Part shown: positions 1 through 6,068 of the stretch, piece after piece | Position numbering within the stretch: the stretch's first letter is position 1 | How the letters are laid out: every line of letters begins with the position of its first letter | Source of the DNA: Chitinophaga pinensis | GTDB lineage: Bacteria > Bacteroidota > Bacteroidia > NS11-12g > UBA9320 | DNA: 11,691 bases | Direction: 5' to 3' | Assembly: GCA_945890595.1 (NCBI GenBank) | Contig: CAMDCQ010000065.1 | Location: forward strand, 1-11,691 | Notes under the pieces: model-generated | Databases searched by the model: none | Seen by the model: the letters and a program-made list of their open reading frames with translations, nothing else | Told to the model about the DNA's origin: nothing | Program-made: the position numbers and the translations under genes

Positions 1-1046
1 TTGGTTCTTGTCCCGTAAAATGTTGGCCCAACTGCATAAGGATACGTTGAGTTCCAATTTTCATCTACCGTACAGAAATAAGCATACGTTCCATTAGGAT
101 ACTCAGGAGTAACACAGAATCTACCATTGTGCTCATCTAGGTAAGTCTCGTCAGCGTTAGTTGCGAATACATAATCTTCTCTAAAATAACCCAAAAAATA
201 AGTGCCACTAATTACAGGTCCTGTTGCTGAAGAACTGCCATCTGGCTTGGTAGTTCGTGTAGTTATATTTCTGAGGCTATAGCCCGATTTCATTCGGCTT
301 ATACCTCCTGTTCCGTCTTTTTTGGTATAGCCATACGCTCCGTAAATCGGAAATCCATCATAGGCAAAACCTATCAACGGAGCGTGTTTGGTATCGTCTA
401 TTACATACAATCCATCAGCATCGTACAGATTACAAATGTCTGATATTACCGTTTTGTCTAGTTTGAAAGCAGATGGATTTTGGTGGTGGTGATAATTACC
501 CATGGCCGGATGGCCTTTAGCGCAATCAAATCCGGCTTTTTCGGCAGGTATGGCATCTCTGTTCCAGTCTTGGGTTGCATTGGGTCCTCCAGGGCAAGGC
601 GAGTTACCCGGACCACCACAAAGTGACTGTGTATTGGGGTTCCATGCCACGCCGTCTCGGTAATCAAATAATGCAACACCATTTATAAAAAGACCGATAT
701 TCCCTCCTGTGGTGACCATAGGTGCTCCGCTATTGGCCGCTGGATTTAATGGGAACTTGTAAATCCCATTTTGGTTAGTTGCATTGCTTGGATTGCCATC
801 GTTAAACGGCCCTGTTGGATAAGAAGGAATTCCCGTTGCGGTGACATACACAAAATCAGCAGAGTACTCTACTTTTTGGCAGTTATACAAAATATTGTTT
901 TGGGTTAAGGTTGGATTTCCTTTAGGATAATAGGTGCCTGTTCCTGTGGTATTTTGCATCCACGAGCCAATGGCTGGACTTAGTTGAGCTAAAGCAGACG
1001 AAGCCAAAAGTAAAAAGCAGAATTGTGATAAAATTATTTTTTTCAT
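1..1046 (-). CDS. Secreted YHYH-domain protein (3' end outside window)
   Basis: This frame starts at ATG 1046-1044 and stays open to the window edge, giving 348 residues without a stop; the C-terminus is missing. A signal peptide is clear: KK at 2-3, a hydrophobic core at 4-15, and a likely cut after ALA at 18-20. The YHYH signature lies around residues 175-194, with C175, G178-H179-P180, then N184-Y185-H186-H187-H188; the third motif position is His rather than Tyr. It is followed by the family's GFAYDGFPIYG block (226-236) and a DEHNGRFCVTPEYPNGTYAY block (304-323). Seven cysteines (56, 143, 151, 175, 205, 311, 325) lie in the predicted exported part. The biochemical role of YHYH domains is not established; the His cluster suggests metal binding, which is inference. 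The start is 36 bases after the di-heme peroxidase stop with no good promoter between, so it is probably the last visible gene of the 4038-1 operon. A type IX sorting domain could lie beyond the edge. Confidence 0.88.
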   Translation of the reverse strand, partial: MKKIILSQFCFLLLASSALAQLSPAIGSWMQNTTGTGTYYPKGNPTLTQNNILYNCQKVEYSADFVYVTATGIPSYPTGPFNDGNPSNATNQNGIYKFPLNPAANSGAPMVTTGGNIGLFINGVALFDYRDGVAWNPNTQSLCGGPGNSPCPGGPNATQDWNRDAIPAEKAGFDCAKGHPAMGNYHHHQNPSAFKLDKTVISDICNLYDADGLYVIDDTKHAPLIGFAYDGFPIYGAYGYTKKDGTGGISRMKSGYSLRNITTRTTKPDGSSSATGPVISGTYFLGYFREDYVFATNADETYLDEHNGRFCVTPEYPNGTYAYFCTVDENWNSTYPYAVGPTFYGTRT

Positions 1047-1082
1047 GTAGTTACGGTTTTTAATATAGACGTATTTAAAATG

Positions 1083-2105
1083 TTATTCCTTCTTGGATTG
1101 CCCTATTCCTAGAGGATATTTAGTATCAGGGTTAAAAATAAATTCTTGGTCATTGAGCGTAAGCAGAAAAGCAATGATATCCGCTTTTTCGTTGGAACTA
1201 AGTTTTATTCCTTGCTGCAATTCTGGTGCAAGGGTTTCACTTCTTATTATCCCTGCGGCATAGTGGGCTAAAACATCATTCAACTTTTTGAATCTACCAT
1301 CGTGCATATACGGAAAGGTATAAGACAAATTACGGAGCGAAGGAACTTTAAAAAGCAAGCTGTCTTGTGGTCTTTGCGTAACCTTCCATCTCCCATAATC
1401 ACGCAATGTTGTATCAATAGCTAGACCGTTATTTGCAAAGGAATGATTGGTAAATAAAGGCTCGGAATGGCAGGTATTACAATGTGTTTTAAATAAACTA
1501 TACCCTGAAAATTCTTGCGAAGTAAATTGTTCTTCGCCTTTTTGCACATGATCGTACTTTGCATTTGCGGAAATAAGGGTAAGCTGAAAAGCAGTTAAGG
1601 CCTTTAGTATACGCTTACTCGTAATCTCATTATCGCCATATGCGTTTGAAAATAACTTAGCGTACCCATACTTTAAACGAAGCTTTTCGATAATATTTCC
1701 GATGCTTTCATTCATTTCTCCAGGATGCGTGATAGGTGCTAAGGCTTGCACATCCAAATGATTACTTGCGCCGTCCCACATTAAGTTTTTTTGCCAAGCT
1801 AAGTTGAAAAGTGCTGGGGCATTTCGTGTACCTATTTCGTCATTTATACCATGACTTAAATCGTGGTCTGTATGCGCAAAGGCATTATACGGCGAGTGGC
1901 AAGAAGCACACGAAATAGTATTATCATAGGATAACATAGGATCATAAAACAGCGCTCGTCCCAGTAAAATTTGATCGTCTGAAGCAGAATCGAGAGCATA
2001 TACAGGTTTTGGAAAGTAACTCGGGAACTTTTGTGTAACCAGAAGGTTTCCTGCAAAACAGAAAAAGGAAAGTATTAGCATTATCAGCGTCTTACTTCTA
2101 CTCAT
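1083..2105 (-). CDS. Di-heme cytochrome c peroxidase, MbnH/MauG-type
   Basis: The 340-residue product is a periplasmic di-heme enzyme of the bacterial cytochrome c peroxidase/MauG superfamily. Two CxxCH heme sites are visible, CASCH at 66-70 and CNTCH at 209-213, with the usual HPGEM (127-131) and PYMHDGRF (265-272) segments. An N-terminal hydrophobic segment (about 7-24) is a signal peptide or anchor and is required for c-type heme attachment in the periplasm. I cannot assign the distal ligand of the low-spin heme (Met, Tyr or His) without an alignment. Next to an MbnP-family gene the best reading is MbnH, which in characterised pairs oxidises a Trp of MbnP to kynurenine; a plain H2O2-detoxifying peroxidase is the alternative. 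Its ATG overlaps the MbnP stop as ATGA (2102-2105), so translation is probably coupled. Family assignment is firm; the MbnH role is inferred from the neighbour. Confidence 0.93.
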   Translation of the reverse strand: MSRSKTLIMLILSFFCFAGNLLVTQKFPSYFPKPVYALDSASDDQILLGRALFYDPMLSYDNTISCASCHSPYNAFAHTDHDLSHGINDEIGTRNAPALFNLAWQKNLMWDGASNHLDVQALAPITHPGEMNESIGNIIEKLRLKYGYAKLFSNAYGDNEITSKRILKALTAFQLTLISANAKYDHVQKGEEQFTSQEFSGYSLFKTHCNTCHSEPLFTNHSFANNGLAIDTTLRDYGRWKVTQRPQDSLLFKVPSLRNLSYTFPYMHDGRFKKLNDVLAHYAAGIIRSETLAPELQQGIKLSSNEKADIIAFLLTLNDQEFIFNPDTKYPLGIGQSKKE

Positions 2106-2794
2106 TGGATACTAAATAAAGAAGCGAGTAATTTTGACAGTTCAACCGCATTTGAACTGGGGCTCATCGTATTGTTATTATTGTGAATATCTACCTTATC
2201 GAAAAACGGTGCGATATCCCATAAGAGGACAATATCTGCCTTGTTAGTGAGATTCAACTTGACTTTTTGCAAGGCATTATAAGGTAACAAATAACCTCCT
2301 AAGTGAAATTGGAACTGATTGTTTCGAGCAGTGCTGGCCGTACTAATTCCTTCTAATTTTATATTAATGTAACCGCTTTGCCAAGTCCAATACATACCCA
2401 AGCTGGGATCTAGCGCACCATCCAGCGCACCACTATTACTTGTGACACTATCTATACCCAAGTTAAACGATAACTCAGTATAGAAAGTTGCTGTATCAAC
2501 TTTACCTAAAAGCCATGATCGAGGTTCGAAAACATCAATCAACAAATAATCATCAAGATGCGTTCCCTTCCTACTCAAAGATTCCTTTAGCATTGCATTA
2601 GAGATATACAATTTACAGGTTTCTATTCTAATTGTATCTACTTTGGAATTGGTATAGACAGAGTCTAGACTTAAAATGTTGGAATGGTAAACAGGAAGAA
2701 TAGATAGTGTACGTTGTGCCACCCCACACAAGGGAAGCATCACCCAAAAGGCAAGTATAACAGTAAATATTCTTCCCTGCATAAGGTTAATCAC
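2102..2794 (-). CDS. MbnP-family copper-binding protein (WxW motif)
   Basis: This exported protein (230 residues from the upstream start) belongs to the MbnP family, formerly the 'metallo-mystery pair' partner of a di-heme enzyme. The core is at residues 107-168: LSFNLGIDS (108-116), the SGALDGALDP stretch (121-130), GMYWTWQSGY with W136 and W138 (133-142), and FHLGGY with H164 (163-168). Studied MbnPs bind copper after MbnH converts a Trp to kynurenine; W136 or W138 is the likely equivalent here, by inference. A signal peptide spans roughly 8-27, probably cut near GVAQ; there is no convincing lipobox. The start is ambiguous. GTG at 2794 overlaps the upstream stop as GTGA, whereas ATG at 2782 gives MQGRIFTVIL, a normal signal-peptide start, leaving an 8-base gap. 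The downstream gene overlaps by ATGA. A C-terminal Asn-rich patch (205-208) precedes the last helix. Confidence 0.9.
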   Translation of the reverse strand: MINLMQGRIFTVILAFWVMLPLCGVAQRTLSILPVYHSNILSLDSVYTNSKVDTIRIETCKLYISNAMLKESLSRKGTHLDDYLLIDVFEPRSWLLGKVDTATFYTELSFNLGIDSVTSNSGALDGALDPSLGMYWTWQSGYINIKLEGISTASTARNNQFQFHLGGYLLPYNALQKVKLNLTNKADIVLLWDIAPFFDKVDIHNNNNTMSPSSNAVELSKLLASLFSIQ

Positions 2795-3243
2795 TTTCTT
2801 GGCGGCCCCTGTTTCTCTGGTTTAAATATCTGTGCCAACTCTTGAGCTAACGTATTAAAATTATCCATTTGATCAGGACGACACAACGCTCTAATATCAC
2901 TAAAATGATCATAATTTATCATCTCCACTTCTTTTTGTAGCATTGAAATGGCCGTCAATAAAGAATCTGTTTGTTGGTCCTGCATTGGTTTACTCAACTG
3001 AGTATACAACTCATTTTTCAAGCCAAACAGGGCATCTCTCTTTGCGCGCATCGAAGCTTGATGGGCTGTAATCAGTTCTTCATAATCCTTTCGTTGATTG
3101 ACATCCAAGTCCAAAATTTCAATGACCTTTTCTTTAGGCTCGTGTCCTCGTTTTCCTTTACGACTCAGTATAAAACTAATTAAGACAATATTAGAAAGCA
3201 GCAACACGACGATTGCACCTATGTAAAATTTACTTCTATTCAT
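2791..3243 (-). CDS. Membrane-anchored periplasmic metal sensor, CnrX/Spy-like
   Basis: This 150-residue protein has one N-terminal transmembrane anchor (about 7-27) and a charged, helical periplasmic part (28-150), the layout of CnrX-type heavy-metal sensors and Spy/CpxP-like proteins. Helical segments cover roughly 36-60, 61-87, 92-115 and 123-140, ending in the family-like pattern HFSDIRALCRPDQ (113-125). Candidate soft-metal ligands are H61 and M65 (i, i+4 on one helix), M108, H113, C121 and M126. CnrX uses a comparable pair of His/Met sites on two helices, but I cannot confirm equivalence without a structure. It overlaps the anti-sigma gene by 8 bases (3236-3243) and the MbnP gene by 4 if GTG 2794 is used. 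By analogy with CnrYXH, it would hold the anti-sigma factor inactive or active according to periplasmic metal. The metal is unknown; copper is suggested only by the downstream MbnP/MbnH pair. A periplasmic chaperone is the alternative. Confidence 0.8.
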   Translation of the reverse strand: MNRSKFYIGAIVVLLLSNIVLISFILSRKGKRGHEPKEKVIEILDLDVNQRKDYEELITAHQASMRAKRDALFGLKNELYTQLSKPMQDQQTDSLLTAISMLQKEVEMINYDHFSDIRALCRPDQMDNFNTLAQELAQIFKPEKQGPPRK

Positions 3244-3520
3244 AATACAATTGATAATTTTCTAGTTCTATAAGACCTATAGTCGTTGATTCAGCAACTG
3301 TATTATCCTTCATGCTAATGACTGCGGCATCAACAGCCAACAGCAAAAGAACTGCCGCCGCCATAGTCTTAACCCAAAGCATGGGAACCGTTTGAGTGTT
3401 TACCTCCTCTATTTTATGAATTACGTTTGCGTACAGTGACGCTGGAGCCTCAACCGGTTTTATTTTACTGAGTATGTTTAACACAGAAGGCACTAGCTTT
3501 ATAGACTCTTTCTCGTTCAT
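3236..3520 (-). CDS. Small single-pass anti-sigma factor, CnrY-like layout
   Basis: This 94-residue protein has a cytoplasmic N-terminal part (1-48) rich in short amphipathic helices, one transmembrane segment at about 49-69 (WVKTMAAAVLLLLAVDAAVI), and a short periplasmic tail (70-94). No enzymatic motif or zinc-binding HxxxCxxC motif is present, so it is not a ZAS-type anti-sigma factor. It is assigned by position: it starts inside the stop of the ECF sigma gene (ATGA, 3517-3520) and overlaps the periplasmic sensor by 8 bases. CnrY of Cupriavidus is also a small single-pass anti-sigma factor of similar length sitting between a sigma factor and a CnrX sensor. The predicted role is to hold the sigma factor at the inner membrane until the sensor signals. 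Sequence identity to CnrY is not evident by eye, so the assignment rests on size, topology and context. Confidence 0.75.
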   Translation of the reverse strand: MNEKESIKLVPSVLNILSKIKPVEAPASLYANVIHKIEEVNTQTVPMLWVKTMAAAVLLLLAVDAAVISMKDNTVAESTTIGLIELENYQLYYE

Positions 3521-4038
3521 TTTCCTTCGTTCATTTTTAAAATTATTCCTAAATTACTTTTTGCTCGTTGATAAAGAGATTCAATCGCTTTTACACTTGT
3601 GTTCATTATTACAGCTGTTTCAACTTGGGTTTTTTGTTCTATTTTGAGAAGAATTATAACTGTTTTCTGTTTGTCTGATAATTTATTGATTCCCCGAAAT
3701 ATGGCTGCCATCCCTTCTTTGTCCTCTAACAATACCCCTGGATGATTAAAGTCGGGTACGGTTACATTATTCCATAAATCACCTATTCTGATCGCTTCAA
3801 AAAAGAAACTTCGTTTGGCTCTTTTTTTAGACCTTAAAAAATCTAACGATTGATTAACAGTAATACGATAAATCCAGGTTTTAAGCTCTGAGCGTTCCCC
3901 GAAGGTATGTATTTTTTGATGTACCTTCACAAATACATCTTGAGTTATCTCCTCTGCATCAGCTGTATTTTGCGTGTATTGCAAGGCAAGATTATAAACC
4001 AAATTTTTGTGCTCGTTATATACGGATGAGAAAGACAA
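3517..4038 (-). CDS. ECF-family RNA polymerase sigma factor
   Basis: This 173-residue protein has the standard two-domain ECF layout. Sigma-2 spans about 4-75, with LVYNLALQYTQN (13-24), the DAEEITQDVFVKVH core-binding block (27-40) and the TWIYRITVNQSLDFLR -10-recognition region (54-69). Sigma-4 spans about 117-168, with LSDKQKTVIILLKIEQ (120-135) and a helix-turn-helix ending in AIESLYQRAKSNL (151-163). The frame has no ATG upstream of the conserved region: going upstream from TTG 4038 it reaches a stop near 4089 with no better codon, so TTG is the most likely start. The gene heads the leftward operon and overlaps the anti-sigma gene by ATGA. It probably directs transcription of its own operon when the sensor registers metal; this is inference from the Cnr-like context. 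A TAACTTTG box lies 11 bases before the start. Confidence 0.93.
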   Translation of the reverse strand: MSFSSVYNEHKNLVYNLALQYTQNTADAEEITQDVFVKVHQKIHTFGERSELKTWIYRITVNQSLDFLRSKKRAKRSFFFEAIRIGDLWNNVTVPDFNHPGVLLEDKEGMAAIFRGINKLSDKQKTVIILLKIEQKTQVETAVIMNTSVKAIESLYQRAKSNLGIILKMNEGK

Positions 4039-4049
4039 TTTTGATTGCT

Positions 4050-4057
4050 CAAAGTTA
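4050..4057 (-). promoter_or_regulatory. Possible -7 box for the sigma operon
   Basis: On the minus strand this reads TAACTTTG, a full match to the bacteroidete TAnnTTTG -7 consensus, 11 bases before the TTG start of the sigma gene. No TTG element is found 17-23 bases further upstream, so it is either a weak housekeeping promoter or a chance match. An ECF-autoregulated promoter could also lie in the 4058-4130 region, but I cannot identify one by eye. Confidence 0.35.
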
Positions 4058-4067
4058 GACGCTTTTA

Positions 4068-4088
4068 GGTATTGTATCCTTCGGTATT
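4068..4088. repeat. Short direct repeat GGTATT upstream of the sigma gene
   Basis: GGTATT occurs at 4068-4073 and again at 4083-4088, a 15-base period (AATACC on the minus strand), in the 130-base divergent gap between the sigma gene and lhgO. It sits where an activator or ECF promoter element for the sigma operon would be expected. Six-base repeats can occur by chance, so the call is weak. Confidence 0.25.
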
Positions 4089-4129
4089 AGGTTGTTTTCC
4101 ACGTACCTCGAAATAGTTCATCTAGACCA

Positions 4130-4159
4130 TTTGACCTAATTTCGATTTTCTTACTTTCG
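4130..4159 (+). promoter_or_regulatory. Promoter of lhgO (TTTG / TACTTTCG)
   Basis: TTTG at 4130-4133 and TACTTTCG at 4152-4159 are separated by 18 bases and match the bacteroidete -33 (TTTG) and -7 (TAnnTTTG) elements with one mismatch in the second. The box ends 9 bases before the lhgO ATG, which predicts a leader of only a few bases. Confidence 0.6.
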
Positions 4160-4168
4160 CACTAGAAA

Positions 4169-5362
4169 ATGAACGCAGACATAGTTATAGTTGGAGGAGG
4201 TATCGTAGGGCTTGCAACCGCCTATCATCTTACCGAAAAATACCCTGATAAAAAGATACTTGTGTTAGAAAAAGAAGATGAAGTTGCGCATCATCAGACG
4301 GGTAATAATAGCGGTGTGATTCATTCGGGGTTGTACTACAAACCAGGAAGTTTGAAAGCTAAAAATTGTATTGATGGATACCACATGATGATTCAGTTTT
4401 GTGATGAACACCAGATACCCTATGACTTGTGCGGTAAAGTAGTCGTAGCTACGGAAAAGTCTGAATTGGGAAGGCTTCGCGATTTATTTGACAGAGGCAG
4501 AGAAAATGGTTTAGAAGGACTTGAGATGTTAGATCAAGCTCGTCTGAAAGAAATAGAGCCTCATTTAGCCGGAATACAAGGCATACGTGTACCGCAAACA
4601 GGTATTGTAAACTATAAGCAAGTGTGTCAAAAATTAGCCGAGATTATTACACAACGCGGTGGCGAAATTCACCTCAATACACTCGTTCAATCTATGAAAG
4701 AAACAGCTGATAACGTACAAATTACCACCAGTACTATTTCGGTAGAATGCCAATTGATAATAAACTGTGCAGGTTTATACTCTGACGAAGTAGCTAAAAT
4801 GCATTTAGGCAAATTAGACACCCGAATCATTCCTTTCAGAGGAGAATATTTTGAACTAACTGTAGAAGCAGAACATTTAGTAAAGCACCTTATATATCCA
4901 GTTCCGGATCCAAATTTTCCATTTTTAGGAGTTCACTTTACACGCATGATAGGTGGAGGAATAGAAGCAGGACCTAATGCTGTTTTTGCCTTTAAAAAAG
5001 AAGGATATCTCCGTACTGATTTTAATTTCAAAGAATTTTTCGGTAGCCTATTGTGGCCTGGATTTCAAAAAGTGATGTTCAAGTACTGGAAAACTGGCTT
5101 AGGCGAAATGTACCGTTCATTCAGTAAAAAAGCATTTACCAAAGCGTTACAACGCTTGATTCCTGAAGTTCAAGAAGAGCACTTGGTACCCGCACCAGCC
5201 GGTGTACGCGCACAAGCTTGTGATAGAACGGGCGGATTATTAGATGACTTTAAAATCGTTCACGAAAAAAGAGCTATCCATGTTATTAATGCCCCTAGCC
5301 CAGCGGCTACATCCAGTTTGAGCATCGGAAAAACGATTTCCGATATGGTAAAATTGGGATAA
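4169..5362 (+). CDS. lhgO: L-2-hydroxyglutarate oxidase (FAD-dependent)
   Basis: This 397-residue flavoprotein of the DAO/LhgO family oxidises L-2-hydroxyglutarate to 2-oxoglutarate and passes electrons to the respiratory chain, which clears a side product of malate dehydrogenase and lysine/glutarate metabolism. The N-terminal Rossmann FAD site is GGGIVGLATAYHL (9-21) with E35 at the end of the second strand. It is followed by the diagnostic block QTGNNSGVIHSGLYYKPG (43-60). The C-terminal half carries PFRGEYFEL (about residues 222-230), the GVRAQACDR segment, and the closing FAD-contact motif NAPSPAATSSLSIG. Length matches the family. It is divergent from the sigma operon across 130 bases and has its own promoter, with no operon partner. 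Nothing suggests damage or recent transfer. Confidence 0.95.
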   Translation: MNADIVIVGGGIVGLATAYHLTEKYPDKKILVLEKEDEVAHHQTGNNSGVIHSGLYYKPGSLKAKNCIDGYHMMIQFCDEHQIPYDLCGKVVVATEKSELGRLRDLFDRGRENGLEGLEMLDQARLKEIEPHLAGIQGIRVPQTGIVNYKQVCQKLAEIITQRGGEIHLNTLVQSMKETADNVQITTSTISVECQLIINCAGLYSDEVAKMHLGKLDTRIIPFRGEYFELTVEAEHLVKHLIYPVPDPNFPFLGVHFTRMIGGGIEAGPNAVFAFKKEGYLRTDFNFKEFFGSLLWPGFQKVMFKYWKTGLGEMYRSFSKKAFTKALQRLIPEVQEEHLVPAPAGVRAQACDRTGGLLDDFKIVHEKRAIHVINAPSPAATSSLSIGKTISDMVKLG

Positions 5363-5514
5363 CGTCTGAAAAATACGGAATTACTCATGTCTTGAAAAAG
5401 ACGGTTTATGATAGTCCATTTTTTAGTACCCCAAACAGTGAATACTATCTTCAACTAACTAGAAATGCAAAACGGCAAACGCAGTGAATAGCTGTTGCCA
5501 ATACTAATTTTAGC

Positions 5515-5859
5515 TTAACTAAAATGTGGGAAGAAGAAGGTAGAAACGAAGTAAATCGTTAGAACTAGAATAAAAATAACCTGAAATATAGAGCCTCCAA
5601 GCATTTTTGTTTGGCTACTTGCACTTTCTCCCTCAGCAGCAAGTTTTCGCTCTGCTAAGAAGGTCATCACACCCACAACTACTAAAATTAACGGAATACT
5701 AAAAAATATACTCGCCATATTATCAAACGCATGCTTGTTAAATAGTGCTACAAACAAAGCACCTAAAGATAAGATAGCTCCTGGTAGTTTAGGTAACTGA
5801 GTACCTCCCATTGCTGAACCTATAATAAGAATGCCTATAACGATAAGTATATTTTCCAT
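5515..5859 (-). CDS. Small multi-pass membrane protein of unknown function
   Basis: I do not recognise this gene. From ATG 5859 the product is 114 residues: hydrophobic segments at about 2-18, 27-41, 49-68 and 88-110, a charged loop at 69-86 (AERKLAAEGES), and a short PHFS tail. An LPKLPGAILSLGAL stretch (22-35) recalls proline/glycine-rich turns of small DUF456-like membrane proteins, but that is only a visual resemblance. The frame can extend to TTG 5892, but that adds a polar Gln/Lys-rich stretch ahead of the first membrane segment and would use the promoter -7 box as coding sequence, so ATG 5859 is preferred. It is convergent with lhgO (152 bases between stops) and divergent from the phosphatase gene, so it is probably transcribed alone. 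Confidence 0.75.
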   Translation of the reverse strand: MENILIVIGILIIGSAMGGTQLPKLPGAILSLGALFVALFNKHAFDNMASIFFSIPLILVVVGVMTFLAERKLAAEGESASSQTKMLGGSIFQVIFILVLTIYFVSTFFFPHFS

Positions 5860-5889
5860 GTGTTGCTTCTGTTGTTTTATTAAGTGCTG

Positions 5890-5919
5890 CAAAAATCAAA
5901 CATTCGGTGAATTTGGCAA
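5890..5919 (-). promoter_or_regulatory. Promoter of the small membrane protein gene
   Basis: On the minus strand TTG (5917-5919) and GATTTTTG (5890-5897) are separated by 19 bases, close to the bacteroidete TTTG/TAnnTTTG pattern; the first base pair of the -7 box is off consensus. The box ends 30 bases before ATG 5859, which supports that start over TTG 5892. Confidence 0.5.
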
Positions 5920-6046
5920 GTAGCATTTGAACTATTTTTAGATTTGTTTGGGTTAATCCGACCCATTACACCTCAATAAACACCCTATTGCTTTGTTAAT
6001 CAATTAATTATACACACTCCTATACGTAATCTAAATTAACTTATCG

Positions 6047-6053
6047 TACTTTG
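6047..6053 (+). promoter_or_regulatory. Likely -7 box of the tyrosine phosphatase gene
   Basis: TACTTTG lies 15 bases before ATG 6069 and resembles the bacteroidete -7 element with one base missing between TA and TTTG. No clear -33 TTTG is present at the right distance. The 5930-6060 stretch around it is very AT-rich. Confidence 0.45.
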
Positions 6054-6068
6054 AACCTCAACTAAACC

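Noticed and set aside
458..682. 74-residue reading frame on the minus strand inside the YHYH gene
   Set aside because: It overlaps the YHYH gene in another frame of the same strand; the YHYH frame has a signal peptide and domain motifs, while this one has none.
1083..2105. Plain H2O2-scavenging cytochrome c peroxidase
   Set aside because: Not excluded by its sequence, but the overlapping MbnP-family gene makes the MbnH-type maturation role the better reading.
2971..3183. 70-residue plus-strand frame opposite the sensor gene
   Set aside because: It is the antisense of a well-supported coding region, with no recognisable motif and no promoter box.
1..4038. Methanobactin biosynthesis operon
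   Set aside because: No precursor peptide, MbnB or MbnC gene is visible, and the regulatory genes are of the Cnr type; only MbnP/MbnH-like members are shared.
5389..5402. GTCTT-GAAA-AAGAC hairpin after lhgO as a terminator
   Set aside because: The stem is only five pairs, and the T-run (5419-5425) lies too far downstream to act with it. The GGCAA/TTGCC pair near 5474-5500 is equally weak.
5260..5454. 64-residue minus-strand frame across the end of lhgO
   Set aside because: Most of it is antisense to the conserved lhgO C-terminus; no family resemblance and no promoter.
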